From NCBI GenBank assembly GCA_019703815.1, contig AP023052.1:1364001-1428000 (forward strand): a DNA stretch of 64,000 bases, written 5' to 3'. Under the pieces are notes generated by a model. The model did no database searches, had not been told where the DNA came from, and worked only from the letters and a program-made list of their open reading frames with translations. This stretch comes from Thaumasiovibrio occultus. GTDB lineage: Bacteria > Pseudomonadota > Gammaproteobacteria > Enterobacterales > Vibrionaceae. This document shows, one piece after another, positions 38,599-51,000 of this stretch; position 1 is the first letter of the stretch; each line of letters opens with the position of its first letter. The translations under genes and the position numbers were made by a program.

Positions 38599-39621
38599 AT
38601 GCTCGACATAGTGTCAGTGCTCAAACGCGATGGTTGGACTGCATCCGTGCTCGGACGTCTACTACACGTTGGTTGTGAGCAAACTGTCGGTGATACGCAC
38701 TTGGCGTATATAGACCAGGGCGTGTTGCAAATAACGCCGTCGCGATATACCCATTCCGTAGTGATTTCGGTCGCGGTGCACGGCGATGAAATTCTGCCTT
38801 GTGTGTTGCTCGATCGTTGGCTGGCCGAGTATTTGAATCAAAAGGTATCACTTGCCGCAAGATTACTGCTGATATTTGCCAACCCGGATGCCGTGAACGC
38901 GAACACGCGTTTCGTCGCTCACAACCTCAATCGTTTGTTTGCCAACAGCATCGCAGAGAATCGGACTTTAGGTCTAGAAGGAGAGCGGGCTAATACGTTG
39001 ATGCGCGTGTTGGCTGATTTTACTTCGGACAACAGGCCTGTTTGGTTGCTCGATTTACACAGCGCTATCCGCCCGTCGTTATATTCTACTTTTGCGGTCC
39101 TTCCTTGTGGTATGCCTGACAGGGAGTCAGTATGTCAGCACGCCGAACGTTTGGGGCTCGGCGCGACCTTAACCTCCTCAAAGCCTTCTTCAACGTTAAG
39201 TTGGTTTGCTGCCGCTAAGCTTGCTTGTAAAGCAATGACGATTGAAATAGGGCAGGTCATGACATGGGAGGACGCAAAGAAAAGTGCCGCAATGTATCGT
39301 GATTTTTTCTTAAGATTGACGCAGTTTTTAGCAAGCCCTGAGACATTCCCTTCAACTTCAACTTCAACTTCAACTTCAACTTCAACTTCAACGTTACCTA
39401 TTGCTCATTATGCTGTGAGTCGAGAGATCAAAAAGCAGCATCATGATTTAATGTTCCATTTTCCATCCCAAAGCCCAAATTTTAGCCTGCTGGAGGCGGG
39501 TGCACCGATCTTGAATCAAGGAGGTGAGACCCTGTTGGCCCAACCGCAAGAGCGGATTGTTTTTCCTAACGTAAATGTACCCTTAGGTCATCGCGCATTG
39601 TTGCTGGTTAGGCCGATTTAA
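38599..39621 (+). CDS. astE: Succinylglutamate desuccinylase AstE
   Basis: 340-aa zinc peptidase-like enzyme of the AstE/AspA family. Zinc ligands: VAVHGDE (His61, Glu64) and LLDLHSAIR (His154). The catalytic Glu is in MTIEIGQV (Glu216). NPDAVNANTRFVAHNLNRLF matches the family. It catalyses the last step of the ammonia-producing arginine (AST) pathway, releasing glutamate and succinate. It stands apart from other ast genes. It is about 18 aa longer than E. coli AstE (322), much of it a Ser-Thr repeat (residues ~251-266) coded by a hexanucleotide array. 58 bases upstream of btuC, same strand. Confidence 0.92.
   Translation: MLDIVSVLKRDGWTASVLGRLLHVGCEQTVGDTHLAYIDQGVLQITPSRYTHSVVISVAVHGDEILPCVLLDRWLAEYLNQKVSLAARLLLIFANPDAVNANTRFVAHNLNRLFANSIAENRTLGLEGERANTLMRVLADFTSDNRPVWLLDLHSAIRPSLYSTFAVLPCGMPDRESVCQHAERLGLGATLTSSKPSSTLSWFAAAKLACKAMTIEIGQVMTWEDAKKSAAMYRDFFLRLTQFLASPETFPSTSTSTSTSTSTSTLPIAHYAVSREIKKQHHDLMFHFPSQSPNFSLLEAGAPILNQGGETLLAQPQERIVFPNVNVPLGHRALLLVRPI
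39351..39392 (+). repeat. In-frame hexanucleotide microsatellite (7 copies) in astE
   Basis: Seven perfect copies of TTCAAC encode an alternating Ser-Thr run. Copy number changes would alter protein length by two residues each without changing frame. Confidence 0.95.
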
Positions 39622-39679
39622 GCTTGTCTCTCGCTCATGGTTTGTTATCGTATCTGCCTGATCTTACGTGCGGTTTATT

Positions 39680-40681
39680 ATGTATCTTAAAAAATTACAT
39701 CACCAATCCAGCCAACGTTGGCGATGGGTGATCGGTAGCGCATTTGGGCTATTGGTGCTTTTCTCTATTCTGTCGCTCTGTATCGGCGAGCAGTTTATTT
39801 GGCCAAGTTTCGACATCACCCCTTTGCAACGCATGGTGTTGGTCGATTTAAGGATGCCGCGTTTAATCACGGTCATCGCTGTTGGAGCGATGCTGGCAGT
39901 AGCCGGTGCAATGTTGCAAGTGATATTACGAAATCCTTTGGCAGAGCCGGGGGTGTTGGGGGTATCAGGTGGCGCAAGTGTGGCTGTCGTACTGACCATG
40001 TTGCTGTTCGCCACACCGGTGCATCCATATTTACTAATGGCGGTGTCGATTGCCGGCGCTCTGGCATTTACGTTCGTGCTGGTTTGGCTTGCTATCTGGC
40101 GAAAACTCTCCATGGGACGCATGTTGCTCGTGGGCGTGGCGATGGGATTTTTGGCTGGCGCAATTGTAACTTGGGCATTCTATTTCAGTGACGATATGAA
40201 TTTACGTCAGCTGCTGTATTGGATGATGGGAAGCGCGTCGGGTAAAACCTGGCCGCAGCTCTCGGTATTGCTGGTTTTAGTGCCGTTATTATTGTGGTCA
40301 TGCCGCCAAGGACGTCCATTAGATATTATGATGCTGGGTGAGCTGACTGCCGCGCAGCTTGGGCTTGATGTACGCCGATTACGGTTGGTGTATATTGGCG
40401 CGATTGCAGTGCTGGTGGGGGGTAGCGTGGCGTTAACCGGGGTGATCAGTTTTATAGGCTTGGTGGTACCGCACATTCTACGTTTAGCGTTTGGCGGTGA
40501 AAATCGCTATTTACTGCTGGCAAGTGCGCTTTGTGGCGCGTTACTGTTAACTATCGCTGATCTCATCTCACGTATCGCGATCACGGCGGGGGAATTACCG
40601 GTTGGCGCTGTAACCGCAACGTTGGGCGCGCCTATTTTTGTTTGGTTGCTGCTAAAAGGGGAGCGTTATGATTCAGTGTAA
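39680..40681 (+). CDS. btuC: Vitamin B12 ABC transporter permease BtuC
   Basis: About 333-aa FecCD/BtuC-family permease with about ten membrane segments. It shares SLCIGEQFIWPS, NPLAEPGVLGVSGGAS, FYFSDDMNLRQLLYWMMGS and ITAGELPVGAVTATLGAPIFVWLLL with E. coli BtuC. It transports cobalamin with BtuD and a BtuF binding protein, which is not in this window. A GTG at 39668 is in frame; ATG 39680 fits the family N-terminus, although no strong ribosome binding site is present. Overlaps btuD by 14 bases. No cobalamin riboswitch fits in the short gap to astE. Confidence 0.92.
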   Translation: MYLKKLHHQSSQRWRWVIGSAFGLLVLFSILSLCIGEQFIWPSFDITPLQRMVLVDLRMPRLITVIAVGAMLAVAGAMLQVILRNPLAEPGVLGVSGGASVAVVLTMLLFATPVHPYLLMAVSIAGALAFTFVLVWLAIWRKLSMGRMLLVGVAMGFLAGAIVTWAFYFSDDMNLRQLLYWMMGSASGKTWPQLSVLLVLVPLLLWSCRQGRPLDIMMLGELTAAQLGLDVRRLRLVYIGAIAVLVGGSVALTGVISFIGLVVPHILRLAFGGENRYLLLASALCGALLLTIADLISRIAITAGELPVGAVTATLGAPIFVWLLLKGERYDSV

Positions 40682-41420
40682 GTCTATTTCCCTAGCGCAA
40701 CGCGTGAACAATATGTCGTTTGAATTGGCTAAGGCTCAGTTAGTCCATGTGATTGGGCCTAACGGTTGCGGCAAAAGCTCTTTATTGTCAGTCCTTTCTG
40801 GCATGGTGCCATTTTCTGGCGATTATCAATTAGCTGGGCGCCGGGTTCAGCAAGCGACATTAAGCGAACTGGCCCAGATCAGAGCCTATCTTCCGCAGCA
40901 AAGCGGCGCCCCGTTTGCGATGACGGTCGTGCACTATCTCAACACCATTATTGAGCATTTGGGCGATCTCGCCGAAGTATCGTTAAATGAAACCCTCGAA
41001 ATCCTCGATCAGCATTTACATATTTCGCCACTATTTCACAAGCAAACGAGTGAGCTCTCAGGTGGTGAATGGCAACGGGTGCGCTTAGTGGCGACGTATT
41101 TGCAAGTCTGGCCGAGTTTGAATCCCAATTGTGAAGTCCTGCTGTTAGATGAGCCATGCAGCGCGTTAGATATTTTGCATCAACAAGCGGTGCGAGAGAT
41201 CAATCGTTATTTAGTTGAGCAGGGGCTTTTGGTAGTTGTGGTCAATCACGATTTAAATGAAACGCTACAGCACAGTGATTATGTGTTGGCGTTATCTAAT
41301 GGCGAGATCGTTGCTTTAGGCGCGAGCCGTGAAGTGATTTCTGAGCGTTTGATCAATGACTTGTTTGGCGTAAAAGTCGAGCGAATAACGCATAATCAAC
41401 AGTGTTATCTTTTGTGGTAA
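40668..41420 (+). CDS. btuD: Vitamin B12 ABC transporter ATPase BtuD
   Basis: 250-aa ABC ATPase: Walker A GPNGCGKSS, Q-loop YLPQQSGAPFAM, signature ELSGGEWQRVRL, Walker B EVLLLDEPCSALD and switch His in VVNHDLNETL. Length equals E. coli BtuD (249). It begins inside the btuC 3' end, with AGGGGAG of btuC as its ribosome binding site, so the two are coupled. Energises cobalamin import. Confidence 0.93.
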   Translation: MIQCKSISLAQRVNNMSFELAKAQLVHVIGPNGCGKSSLLSVLSGMVPFSGDYQLAGRRVQQATLSELAQIRAYLPQQSGAPFAMTVVHYLNTIIEHLGDLAEVSLNETLEILDQHLHISPLFHKQTSELSGGEWQRVRLVATYLQVWPSLNPNCEVLLLDEPCSALDILHQQAVREINRYLVEQGLLVVVVNHDLNETLQHSDYVLALSNGEIVALGASREVISERLINDLFGVKVERITHNQQCYLLW

Positions 41421-41531
41421 TGAATAGCGCCATATTCGCGCGGTATGCTGTGAAGTACCGCGCTGTCATTACTGAGATTCCTGCGTAATCGCTCGTTGGC
41501 GCCAGTCTACGCCGTTAATGATTATACTTAA

Positions 41532-41579
41532 GTTGATGGTTTCGCCATCCGTTAGCGTGTCGTTGGCGGTGACATCAAT
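41532..41579 (-). repeat. Inverted fragment of the adhesin tandem-95 repeat
   Basis: On minus, these 48 bases read IDVTANDTLTDGETIN, almost the consensus IDVTANDTLTDGATIT of the repeats in the giant gene that starts at 42093 on plus. The first 23 bases are identical to units at 49710 and 53130. The match starts 5 bases after the HiPIP stop. No start codon makes it a gene; the open frame runs on to a stop at 41469. Confidence 0.75.
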
Positions 41580-41584
41580 CTTGG

Positions 41585-41878
41585 CTACGGTTTGGCAAAC
41601 CACGCTGAGCACCAGCCAGTGATCGGTACTGTTTTACCACCAAAAATGGCGCAGGGGCGAAAAGTGTTGCCTGTATCGCCCTTTAATAACGCGCAGTTGC
41701 TGCAATTTTGCTCTGCATTGTTAGATTGCTGCACATAATCGAGCGCCAGCGCTTCCACACCCGTGGCATCTAGACGGTTGTCTGTTGCAAGTGCTCTAAA
41801 GCTGATCAGGCTAGGTACCGTCAGTAACGCTATTCCACCGCTCGTCAACTTCAGGAACTGTCGTCGTGACACTTTCAT
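41585..41878 (-). CDS. High-potential iron-sulphur protein (HiPIP), Tat-exported
   Basis: 97 aa. A twin-arginine signal SRRQFLK (residues 4-10) leads to a hydrophobic stretch and a mature part of about 65 residues. Four cysteines at 59, 62, 76 and 90 (CSNC, RPC, GWCSAW) form the HiPIP pattern that binds a 4Fe-4S cluster. HiPIPs are periplasmic one-electron carriers, best known from phototrophs; partners in vibrios are not established. ATG 41878 has AAGGAAGCG upstream. Divergent from the giant adhesin gene and convergent with btuD. Confidence 0.92.
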   Translation of the reverse strand: MKVSRRQFLKLTSGGIALLTVPSLISFRALATDNRLDATGVEALALDYVQQSNNAEQNCSNCALLKGDTGNTFRPCAIFGGKTVPITGWCSAWFAKP

Positions 41879-42092
41879 AATTCGCTTCCTTGGCGTTTGC
41901 CATTGCTCGCATTGCCATTCAATCTGCTGATTGTTTTTTCAGCATTTTACTCACTAAATGTTATTTCAGGAACACTTAAGCGTCGTTTTACAAATTAACG
42001 CCAGCAGCTTACATATTAACAACTATGCTCAATGCGCATATCCATCCTAAAATGAACCAAATAGGGCATTAATGTTTGGTGAGGGAAAGTAT

Positions 42093-45000
42093 ATGGCATC
42101 TGGCGATTCAAATTATCAAATCGTTGTAATAACTAAAGAAGGCGAGATATATCCATATGTTGATGGCTCACCGATTAATGCGATCCCTCCAAATGCCATT
42201 GTGATCTCGTTAGAGCAAGGCGAAACACAATGGCTACAAAATGAGAGTCCTGAGCCCGCAAAGGTGGATTCGGAAGAGATAAAGCCGTTAGACGTCGATG
42301 ATATTGTTGCTGCCATCTTACGAGGAGAAGATCCGACTCAGTTGGGTGAGGCTGCTTCACCGGGCGCTGGAGAGCTGCAAGGCTCGAGCCTGACGACATC
42401 GGGTCAGATAGCGCGTGATGCAGATGCAACTATTGCAGAAGCTGGCTTTGATACCACAGGTTTAAGCATGTCGCCTGAGCAAATGGAGGCGATTAAGCGC
42501 TGGTTTTCTTCAGAGGGTGAGCATGTCGATGTCGATTCGGCGTCCGTTTCGATATCCATTACTTCAATTGAAAACGATGATGGAAAAATCCAGATCAGCG
42601 GCAAAGTCATGGGGGATAAATGGGATCAAGTCACGGTCGTTGTGAATGGAATAGCATTTGATGCCGATAGTGGGCTGTCAATTGAGCAGTCGGGCGAATG
42701 GGCGTTAACGCTTCCTGAGGATCTGACATTAGCGGAAGGCGATCATAGCGTAGAGGCGATTGCGCTGCAAAACGGGGTGAGTACTGCCGATGATAGTGAC
42801 TTATTTTTGGTCGATCGTCTACCTACGGCGGTAGAGGATAACGCCACTGTTCTGCAAGGCCAAGCGTTGGACGGCTTAGACGTGGTCGGTAACGATGTGC
42901 TTTCTCAAGGCTCGGAGGTGAGTCAGTTCGATCAGATAACGGCACAAGGTGGGACGGTAACCCAAAATTCAGATGGTACCTTTAATTATCAACCCGCTGA
43001 CGACTTCACTGGAATAGACACATTTAGCTATACCGTGACTGACGCAACGGGCGATAGCTCGACCGCGACGGTGACGATTAGCGTTGAACCCGACTTAGTT
43101 CCCGAAACCGAAGACGATGTGGTGGCCAGTATCGGCGGAGCACCCGTTGAAAACATTGATGTACTTGGCAACGATGATTTGGCGGAGGGGGTTTCAGTCA
43201 CCGCATTTGATAGTGAGTCTGATAACGGAGGCACAGTTACACAAAATCCGGATGGCACATTTAATTATCAACCCGCAGATGGTTATTCGGGAGAGGACAG
43301 TTTTACTTATACCGTGACTGATGAAAACGGTGACACTTCAACGGCAACCGTCACTATTACCGTGAGCGCATCTGACCACGGTACGCCGGAGGCGGTCGCC
43401 GATACGGCATCAACTGCGGAAGACACACTGCTGGAAAACATTGATGTGACGGCGAATGATACGCTGACTGATGGGGCAACGATTACTGGGTTCGATAGCA
43501 GCTCTGCCAACGGCGGCGCAGTCACGCAAAACGCAGATGGCACGTTTAATTATCAACCTGCAGCAGACTTCTTCGGCACGGATACCTTTGAATACGAGAT
43601 CACAGATGTGGATGGCGACACCTCAACTGCGACAGTGACGATTACGGTGACGGCGGCAGATGACGGGACGCCAGTGGCGGTAGAAGATACGGGCTTCACC
43701 ACTGAAGACACCGTGCTATCGAACATTGATGTGACGGCGAATGATAGCTTGACCGATGGGGCCTCCATCACCGCGTTCGATACCAGCTCTGCCAACGGCG
43801 GCACGGTGACACAAAACGCGGACGGCACGTTTAACTATCAGCCGGCGATCGATTTCTTTGGCACAGATACCTTTGATTACACCATCACAGATGTCGATGG
43901 GGATACCTCAACCGCGACCGTAACGATCACGGTAACGGCCGCAGATGACGGGACGCCAGTGGCAGTGGCTGATACTGGCTCAACCACTGAAGATACCTTG
44001 CTATCGAACATTGATGTGACGGCGAATGATACGCTCACCGATGGGGCAACTATTACCGCGTTCGACACCAGCTCTGCCAACGGCGGCACGGTCACCCAAA
44101 ACGCGGATGGCACGTTTAACTATCAGCCAGCAGCAGACTTCTTCGGCACGGATACCTTTGATTACACCATCACGGACGTCGATGGAGATACCTCAACCGC
44201 GACAGTGACCATTACCGTTACAGCAGCAGATGACGGGACGCCAGTGGCAGTGGCTGATACAGGTTCTACGACTGAAGATACGCTGCTGGAAAACATTGAT
44301 ATCACCACCAACGACACCTTGACCGATGGGGCCACCATCACCGCGTTCGATACCAGTTCTGCTAACGGCGGTACGGTGACCCAAAACGCGGATGGCACGT
44401 TTAACTATCAGCCAGCAGCAGACTTCTTCGGTACAGATACCTTTGATTACACCCTCACAGATGTGGATGGCGATACCGCAACCGCGACAGTGACGATCAC
44501 CGTAACAGCCGCAGATGATGGAACGCCGGTGGCAGTGGCGGATACTGGCTCAACGACTGAAGACACCTTGCTATCGAACATCGATGTGACCGCGAATGAT
44601 ACGCTGACCGATGGGGCCACCATTACCGGGTTAGATACGAGCTCTGCCAACGGCGGCACGGTGACCCAAAACGCGGATGGCAGCTTTAACTATCAACCGG
44701 CGAGCGATTTCTTTGGCACCGATACCTTTGAGTACATCATCACGGATGTCGATGGCGATATCTCAACCGCGACCGTGACGATTACCGTTACCGCAGCAGA
44801 TGACGGAACGCCCGTAGCGGTAGCTGATACAGGCTCAACGACTGAAGATACGCTGCTGGAGAACATTGATGTGACCGCGAATGATACGTTAACGGACGGC
44901 GCCACCATCACTGCATTCGAAAGTTGTTCTGCTAACGGCGGCACCGTCACCCAAAACGCGGATGGCACGTTTAGCTATCAGCCAGCAGCAGACTTCTTTG

Positions 45001-48000
45001 GTACCGACACCTTTGAATACGAGATCACAGATGTCGATGGCGATACCTCAACCGCGACAGTGACCGTTACGGTAACGGCAGCAGATGACGGGACGCCAGT
45101 GGCGGTGGCTGATACAGGCTCAATCACTGAAGATACGCTGCTTGAAAACATTGATGTCACCGCCAACGATACATTGACCGATGGCGCCAACATCACCGCG
45201 TTCGATACCAGCTCTGTCAACGGCGGCACCGTCACCCAAAACGCGGATGGCACCTTTAACTATCAGCCGGCGAGCGATTTCTTTGGCACAGATACCTTTG
45301 AATACGAGATCACAGATGTCGATGGCGATACCTCAACCGCGACGGTGACGATCACGGTGACGGCTGATGATGACGGCGCGCCAGTGGCGGTGGCTGATAC
45401 AGGCTCTACGACTGAAGATTCCTTGCTATCGAATATTGATGTCACCGCGAATGATACCTTGACCGATGGGGCCACTATCACTGGGTTCGATACTAGCTCT
45501 GCCAACGGCGGTACGGTGACGCAAAACGCGGATGGGACCTTTAACTATCAGCCAGCAGCAGATTTCTTTGGCACCGATACCTTTGATTACACCATCACGG
45601 ATGTGGATGGCGACACCTCAACCGCGACAGTGACCATTACCGTTACAGCAGCAGATGATGGGACGCCAGTGGCGGTGGCTGACACTGGCTCCACCACCGA
45701 AGACACCTTGCTGGCAAACATCGATGTGACGGCGAACGATACGTTAACGGATGAGGCAACTATTACGGCGTTCGATACTAGCTCTGCCAACGGCGGTACG
45801 GTGACGCAAAACGCCGATGGCAGCTTTAACTATCAGCCTGCGGCAGACTTTTTCGGCACCGATACCTTTGATTACACCATCACGGATGTGGATGGCGATA
45901 CCTCAACCGCGACAGTGACGATCACGGTAACGGCCGAAGATGACGGCACGCCAGTGGCGGTGGCTGACACAGGCTCTACGACTGAAGATACGCTTCTTGA
46001 AAACATTGATGTGACGGCGAATGATACGCTCACCGATGGAGCCACCATCACCGCGTCCGACACCAGCTCTGCTAATGGCGGCACCGTTACGCAAAACGCT
46101 GACGGCAGCTTTAACTATCAACCGGCAGCAGACTTCTTTGGCACGGATACGTTTGAGTACACCATCACGGATGTGGATGGCGATGTCTCAACTGCGACGG
46201 TGACGATCACGGTAACGGCCGCAGATGACGGGACGCCAGTGGCGGTGGCTGATACCGTTTCGACGACCGAAGACATCTTGCTATCGAACATTGATGTGAC
46301 GGCGAATGATACGTTAACGGACGGCGCTGTCATCACCGCTTTCGATAGCAATTCCGCCAACGGCGGCACCGTTACCCAAAACGCGGATGGCACCTTTAAC
46401 TATCAACCACCAGCGGACTTCTTTGGTACCGATACCTTTGACTACATCATTACGGATGTGGACGGGGATACATCAACCGCGACAGTGACCATTACGGTTA
46501 CAGCAGCAGATGACGGCACACCAGTGGCGGTGGCTGATACTGGCTCCACCGCTGAAGATACGCTTCTTGAAAACATTGATGTCACTGCCAACGATGCGCT
46601 CACTGATGGGGCCACCATTACCGCGCTCGACAGCAGCTCTGCCAACGGCGGCACGGTGACGCAAAACGCGGATGGCACCTTTAATTATCTGCCAGCAGCA
46701 GATTTCTTCGGCACGGATACCTTTGAGTACACCATCACGGATGTGGATGGCGATGCCTCAACCGCGAGCGTGACCATTACGGTAACCGCTGATGACGACG
46801 GCGCGCCAGTGGCAGTGGCTGATACAGGTTCTACGACTGAAGACACCTTACTATCGAATATTGATGTGACGGCGAATGATACGTTAACGGACGGCGCTAC
46901 CATTACCGCGTTCGACACCAGCTCTGCCAACGGCGGCACCGTCACCCAAAACGCGGATGGCACGTTTAACTATCAGCCAGCCGCAGACTTCTTCGGTACA
47001 GATACCTTTGATTACACCATCACGGATGTCGATGGTGACACCTCAACCGCGACAGTGACCATAACCGTAACGGCCGCAGATGACGGCACGCCAGTGGCTG
47101 TGGCTGATACGGGCGCCACGACTGAAGACACCTTACTGGCAAACATTGATGTGACGGCGAATGATACGTTAACCGATGGGGCAACGATTACCGCATTCGA
47201 TAGCAATTCCGCCAACGGCGGCACGGTGACGCAAAACGCGGATGGCACGTTTAACTATCAGCCAGCGGCAGATTTTTTTGGCACGGATACCTTTGATTAC
47301 ACCATCACGGATGTGGACGGGGATACCTCAACTGCGACAGTGACGATTACGGTGACGGCGGCAGATGACGGGACGCCTGTAGCGTTCGCTGATACGGGCT
47401 CAACCACCGAAGATACGCTGCTAGAAAACATTGATGTCACTGCCAACGATACGCTTACCGATGGGGCCACGATTACCGGGTTCGACAGCAGCTCTGCCAA
47501 CGGCGGCACGGTGACGCAAACCGCGGATGGCACCTTTAACTATCAGCCAGCAGCAAACTTCTTTGGCACGGATACCTTTGAGTACACCATCACGGATGTG
47601 GATGGCGATACCTCAACCGCGACAGTGACGATTACCGTTACCGCAGCAGATGACGGTGTGCCAGTGGCGGTAGCCGATACCGGTTCAACGACTGAAGATA
47701 CGCTGCTAGAAAACATTGATGTCATTGCCAACGACACCTTGACAGATGGGGCCACGATTACCGGGTTCGATACCAGCTCTGCCAACGGCGGCACGGTGAC
47801 GCAAACCGCGGATGGCACCTTTAACTATCAGCCAGCAGTAGACTTCTTTGGCACGGATACCTTTGAATACGAGATCACAGATGTCGATGGTGACACCTCA
47901 ACTGCGACAGTGACCATTACCGTAACGGCCGAAGATGACGGGACGCCAGTGGCGGTAGCAGATACAGGTTCAACCACCGAAGACACCTTGCTGGCAAACA

Positions 48001-51000
48001 TTGATGTCACCACCAACGACACCTTGACTGATGGGGCAACGATTACCGGGTTCGACAGCAGCTCTGCCAACGGCGGCACGGTGACGCAAAATGCTGACGG
48101 CACCTTTAACTATCAGCCAGCAGCAGACTTCTTCGGCACAGATACCTTTGGATACACCCTCATAGATGTCGATGGTGACACCTCAACCGCGACAGTAACC
48201 ATTACCGTGACCGCTGATGATGACGGGACGCCAGTGGCAGTGGCTGATACAGGTTCAACCACTGAAGATACGCTACTGGCAAACATTGATGTGACTGCGA
48301 ATGATACGCTGACTGATGGGGCAACGATTACTGGGTTCGACAGCAGCTCTGCCAACGGCGGCACGGTGACGCAAAACGTTGACGGCACGTTTAACTATCA
48401 GCCGGCGAGCGATTTCTTTGGCACCGATACCTTTGATTACACCATCACGGATGTGGATGGCGATACCTCAACTGCGACAGTGACCATTACGGTAACGGCG
48501 GCAGATGATGGGACGCCAGTGGCGGTGGCTGATACAGGCGCCACGACTGAAGACACCTTGTTGGCAAACATCGATGTCACCGCGAATGATACGCTCACCG
48601 ATGGGGCCACCATCACCGCGTTCGACAGCAATTCGGCCAACGGCGGCACGGTGACTCAAAACGCCGATGGCACTTTTAACTATCAACCAGCAGCGGACTT
48701 CTTCGGCACCGATACCTTTGATTACACCATCACGGATGTGGATGGTGACACTTCAACCGCGACAGTGACGATCACGGTTACAGCAGCAGATGACGGCACG
48801 CCAGTGGCGGTGGCTGATACCGTTTCGACAACCGAAGACACCTTGCTGACAAACATTGATGTGACCGCGAATGATACGCTAACGGACGGCGCCACCATCA
48901 CCGTGTTTGATACCAGCTCTGCCAACGGCGGCACGGTGACACAAAACGTTGACGGCACGTTTAACTATCAGCCAGCGAGCGATTTCTTTGGCACGGATAC
49001 CTTTGAGTACACCATCACGGATGTGGATGGCGATACCTCAACTGCGACAGTGACCATTACGGTAACGGCGGCAGATGATGGGACGCCAGTGGCGGTGGCT
49101 GATACAGGCGCCACGACTGAAGACACCTTGTTGGCAAACATCGATGTCACCGCGAATGATACGCTCACCGATGGGGCCACCATCACCGCGTTCGACAGCA
49201 ATTCGGCCAACGGCGGCACGGTGACTCAAAACGCCGATGGCACTTTTAACTATCAACCAGCAGCGGACTTCTTCGGCACAGATACCTTTGAATACGAGAT
49301 CACAGATGTGGATGGGGATACCTCAACCGCGACAGTGACCATAACCGTGACGGCGGCAGATGACGGGACGCCAGTGGCGGTGGCTGATACGGGATCAACC
49401 ACTGAAGATACCTTGCTATCAAATATTGATGTGACGGCGAATGATACGCTCACCGATGGGGCAACTATTACGGCGTTCGACACCAGTTCTGCCAACGGCG
49501 GCACGGTGACGCAAAACGCGGATGGCACATTTAACTATCAGCCAGCAGCAGACTTTTTTGGCACGGATACCTTTGAGTACACCATTACTGATGTGGATGG
49601 CGATGTCTCAACTGCGACAGTAACGATTACCGTGACCGCTGATGATGACGGAACACCTGTGGCGATGGCTGATACCGGCTCCACTGCTGAAGATACGCTT
49701 CTTGAAAACATTGATGTCACCGCCAACGACACCTTGACCGATGGGGCTACCATCACTGCGTTCGATACCAGCTCTGCCAACGGCGGCACGGTGACGCAAA
49801 ACCCGGATGGCACCTTTAACTATCAGCCAGCGAGTGATTTCTTTGGCACGGATACCTTTAATTACACCATCACGGATGTGGATGGTGATACCTCAACCGC
49901 GACAGTGACCATAACTGTAACGGCCGCAGATGACGGCACGCCAGTGGCAGTGGCTGATACCGGCTCTACGACTGAAGACACCTTGCTATCGAATATTGAT
50001 GTGACGGCGAATGATACGCTGACCGATGGCGCTACCATCACCGCGTTCGACAGCAATTCCGCCAACGGCGGCACGGTGACTCAAAACGCGGACGGGACCT
50101 TTAACTATCAGCCAGCAGCAGACTTTTTTGGCACCGATACCTTTGAATACGAGATCACAGATGTCGATGGCGTTACCTCAACCGCGACGGTGACCATAAC
50201 CGTGACGGCGGCAGATGACGGGACGCCAGTGGCGGTGGCTGATACCGGCTCCACCACTGAAGATACGCTGCTTGAAAACATTGATGTGACGGTGAATGAT
50301 ACGCTGACCGATGGGGCAAGTATTACCGCGTTCGATAGCAGCTCTGCCAACGGCGGCACGGTGACTCAAAACCCGGATGGCACCTTTAACTATCAGCCGG
50401 CAGCAGATTTCTTTGGTACGGATACCTTTGAATACACCCTCAAGGATGTGGATGGTGATACCTCAACTGCGACAGTAACGATCACCGTAACGGCCGCAGA
50501 TGACGGGACGCCAGTGGCGGTAGCTGATACCGGCTCCACCGCTGAAGACACCTTGCTGGAAAACATCGATGTCACCGCGAATGATACGCTCACCGATGGG
50601 GCCACCATCACCGCGTTCGACAGCAATTCGGCCAACGGCGGCACGGTGACGCAAAACGCCGATGGCACGTTTAACTATCAACCAGCAAAAGACTTCTTCG
50701 GCACGGATACCTTTGATTACACCCTCACGGATGTGGATGGTGATGTCTCGACCGCGACAGTCACGATCACGGTGACGGGTGATGATGACGGGATGCCAGT
50801 GGCGGTAGCTGATACCGGCTCCACCATTGAAGATACCTTGCTGGCAAACATTGATGTGACGGCGAATGATACGCTGACTGATGGGGCAAGTATTACCGCG
50901 TTCGACAGCAATTCTGCCAACGGCGGCACGGTGACTCAAAACCCGGATGGCACCTTTAACTATCAGTCGGCAGCAGATTTCTTTGGTACGGATACCTTTG

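Noticed and set aside
39622-39679. Cobalamin riboswitch before btuC
   Set aside because: The gap is only 58 bases, too short for the aptamer, and no B12-box-like sequence was seen.
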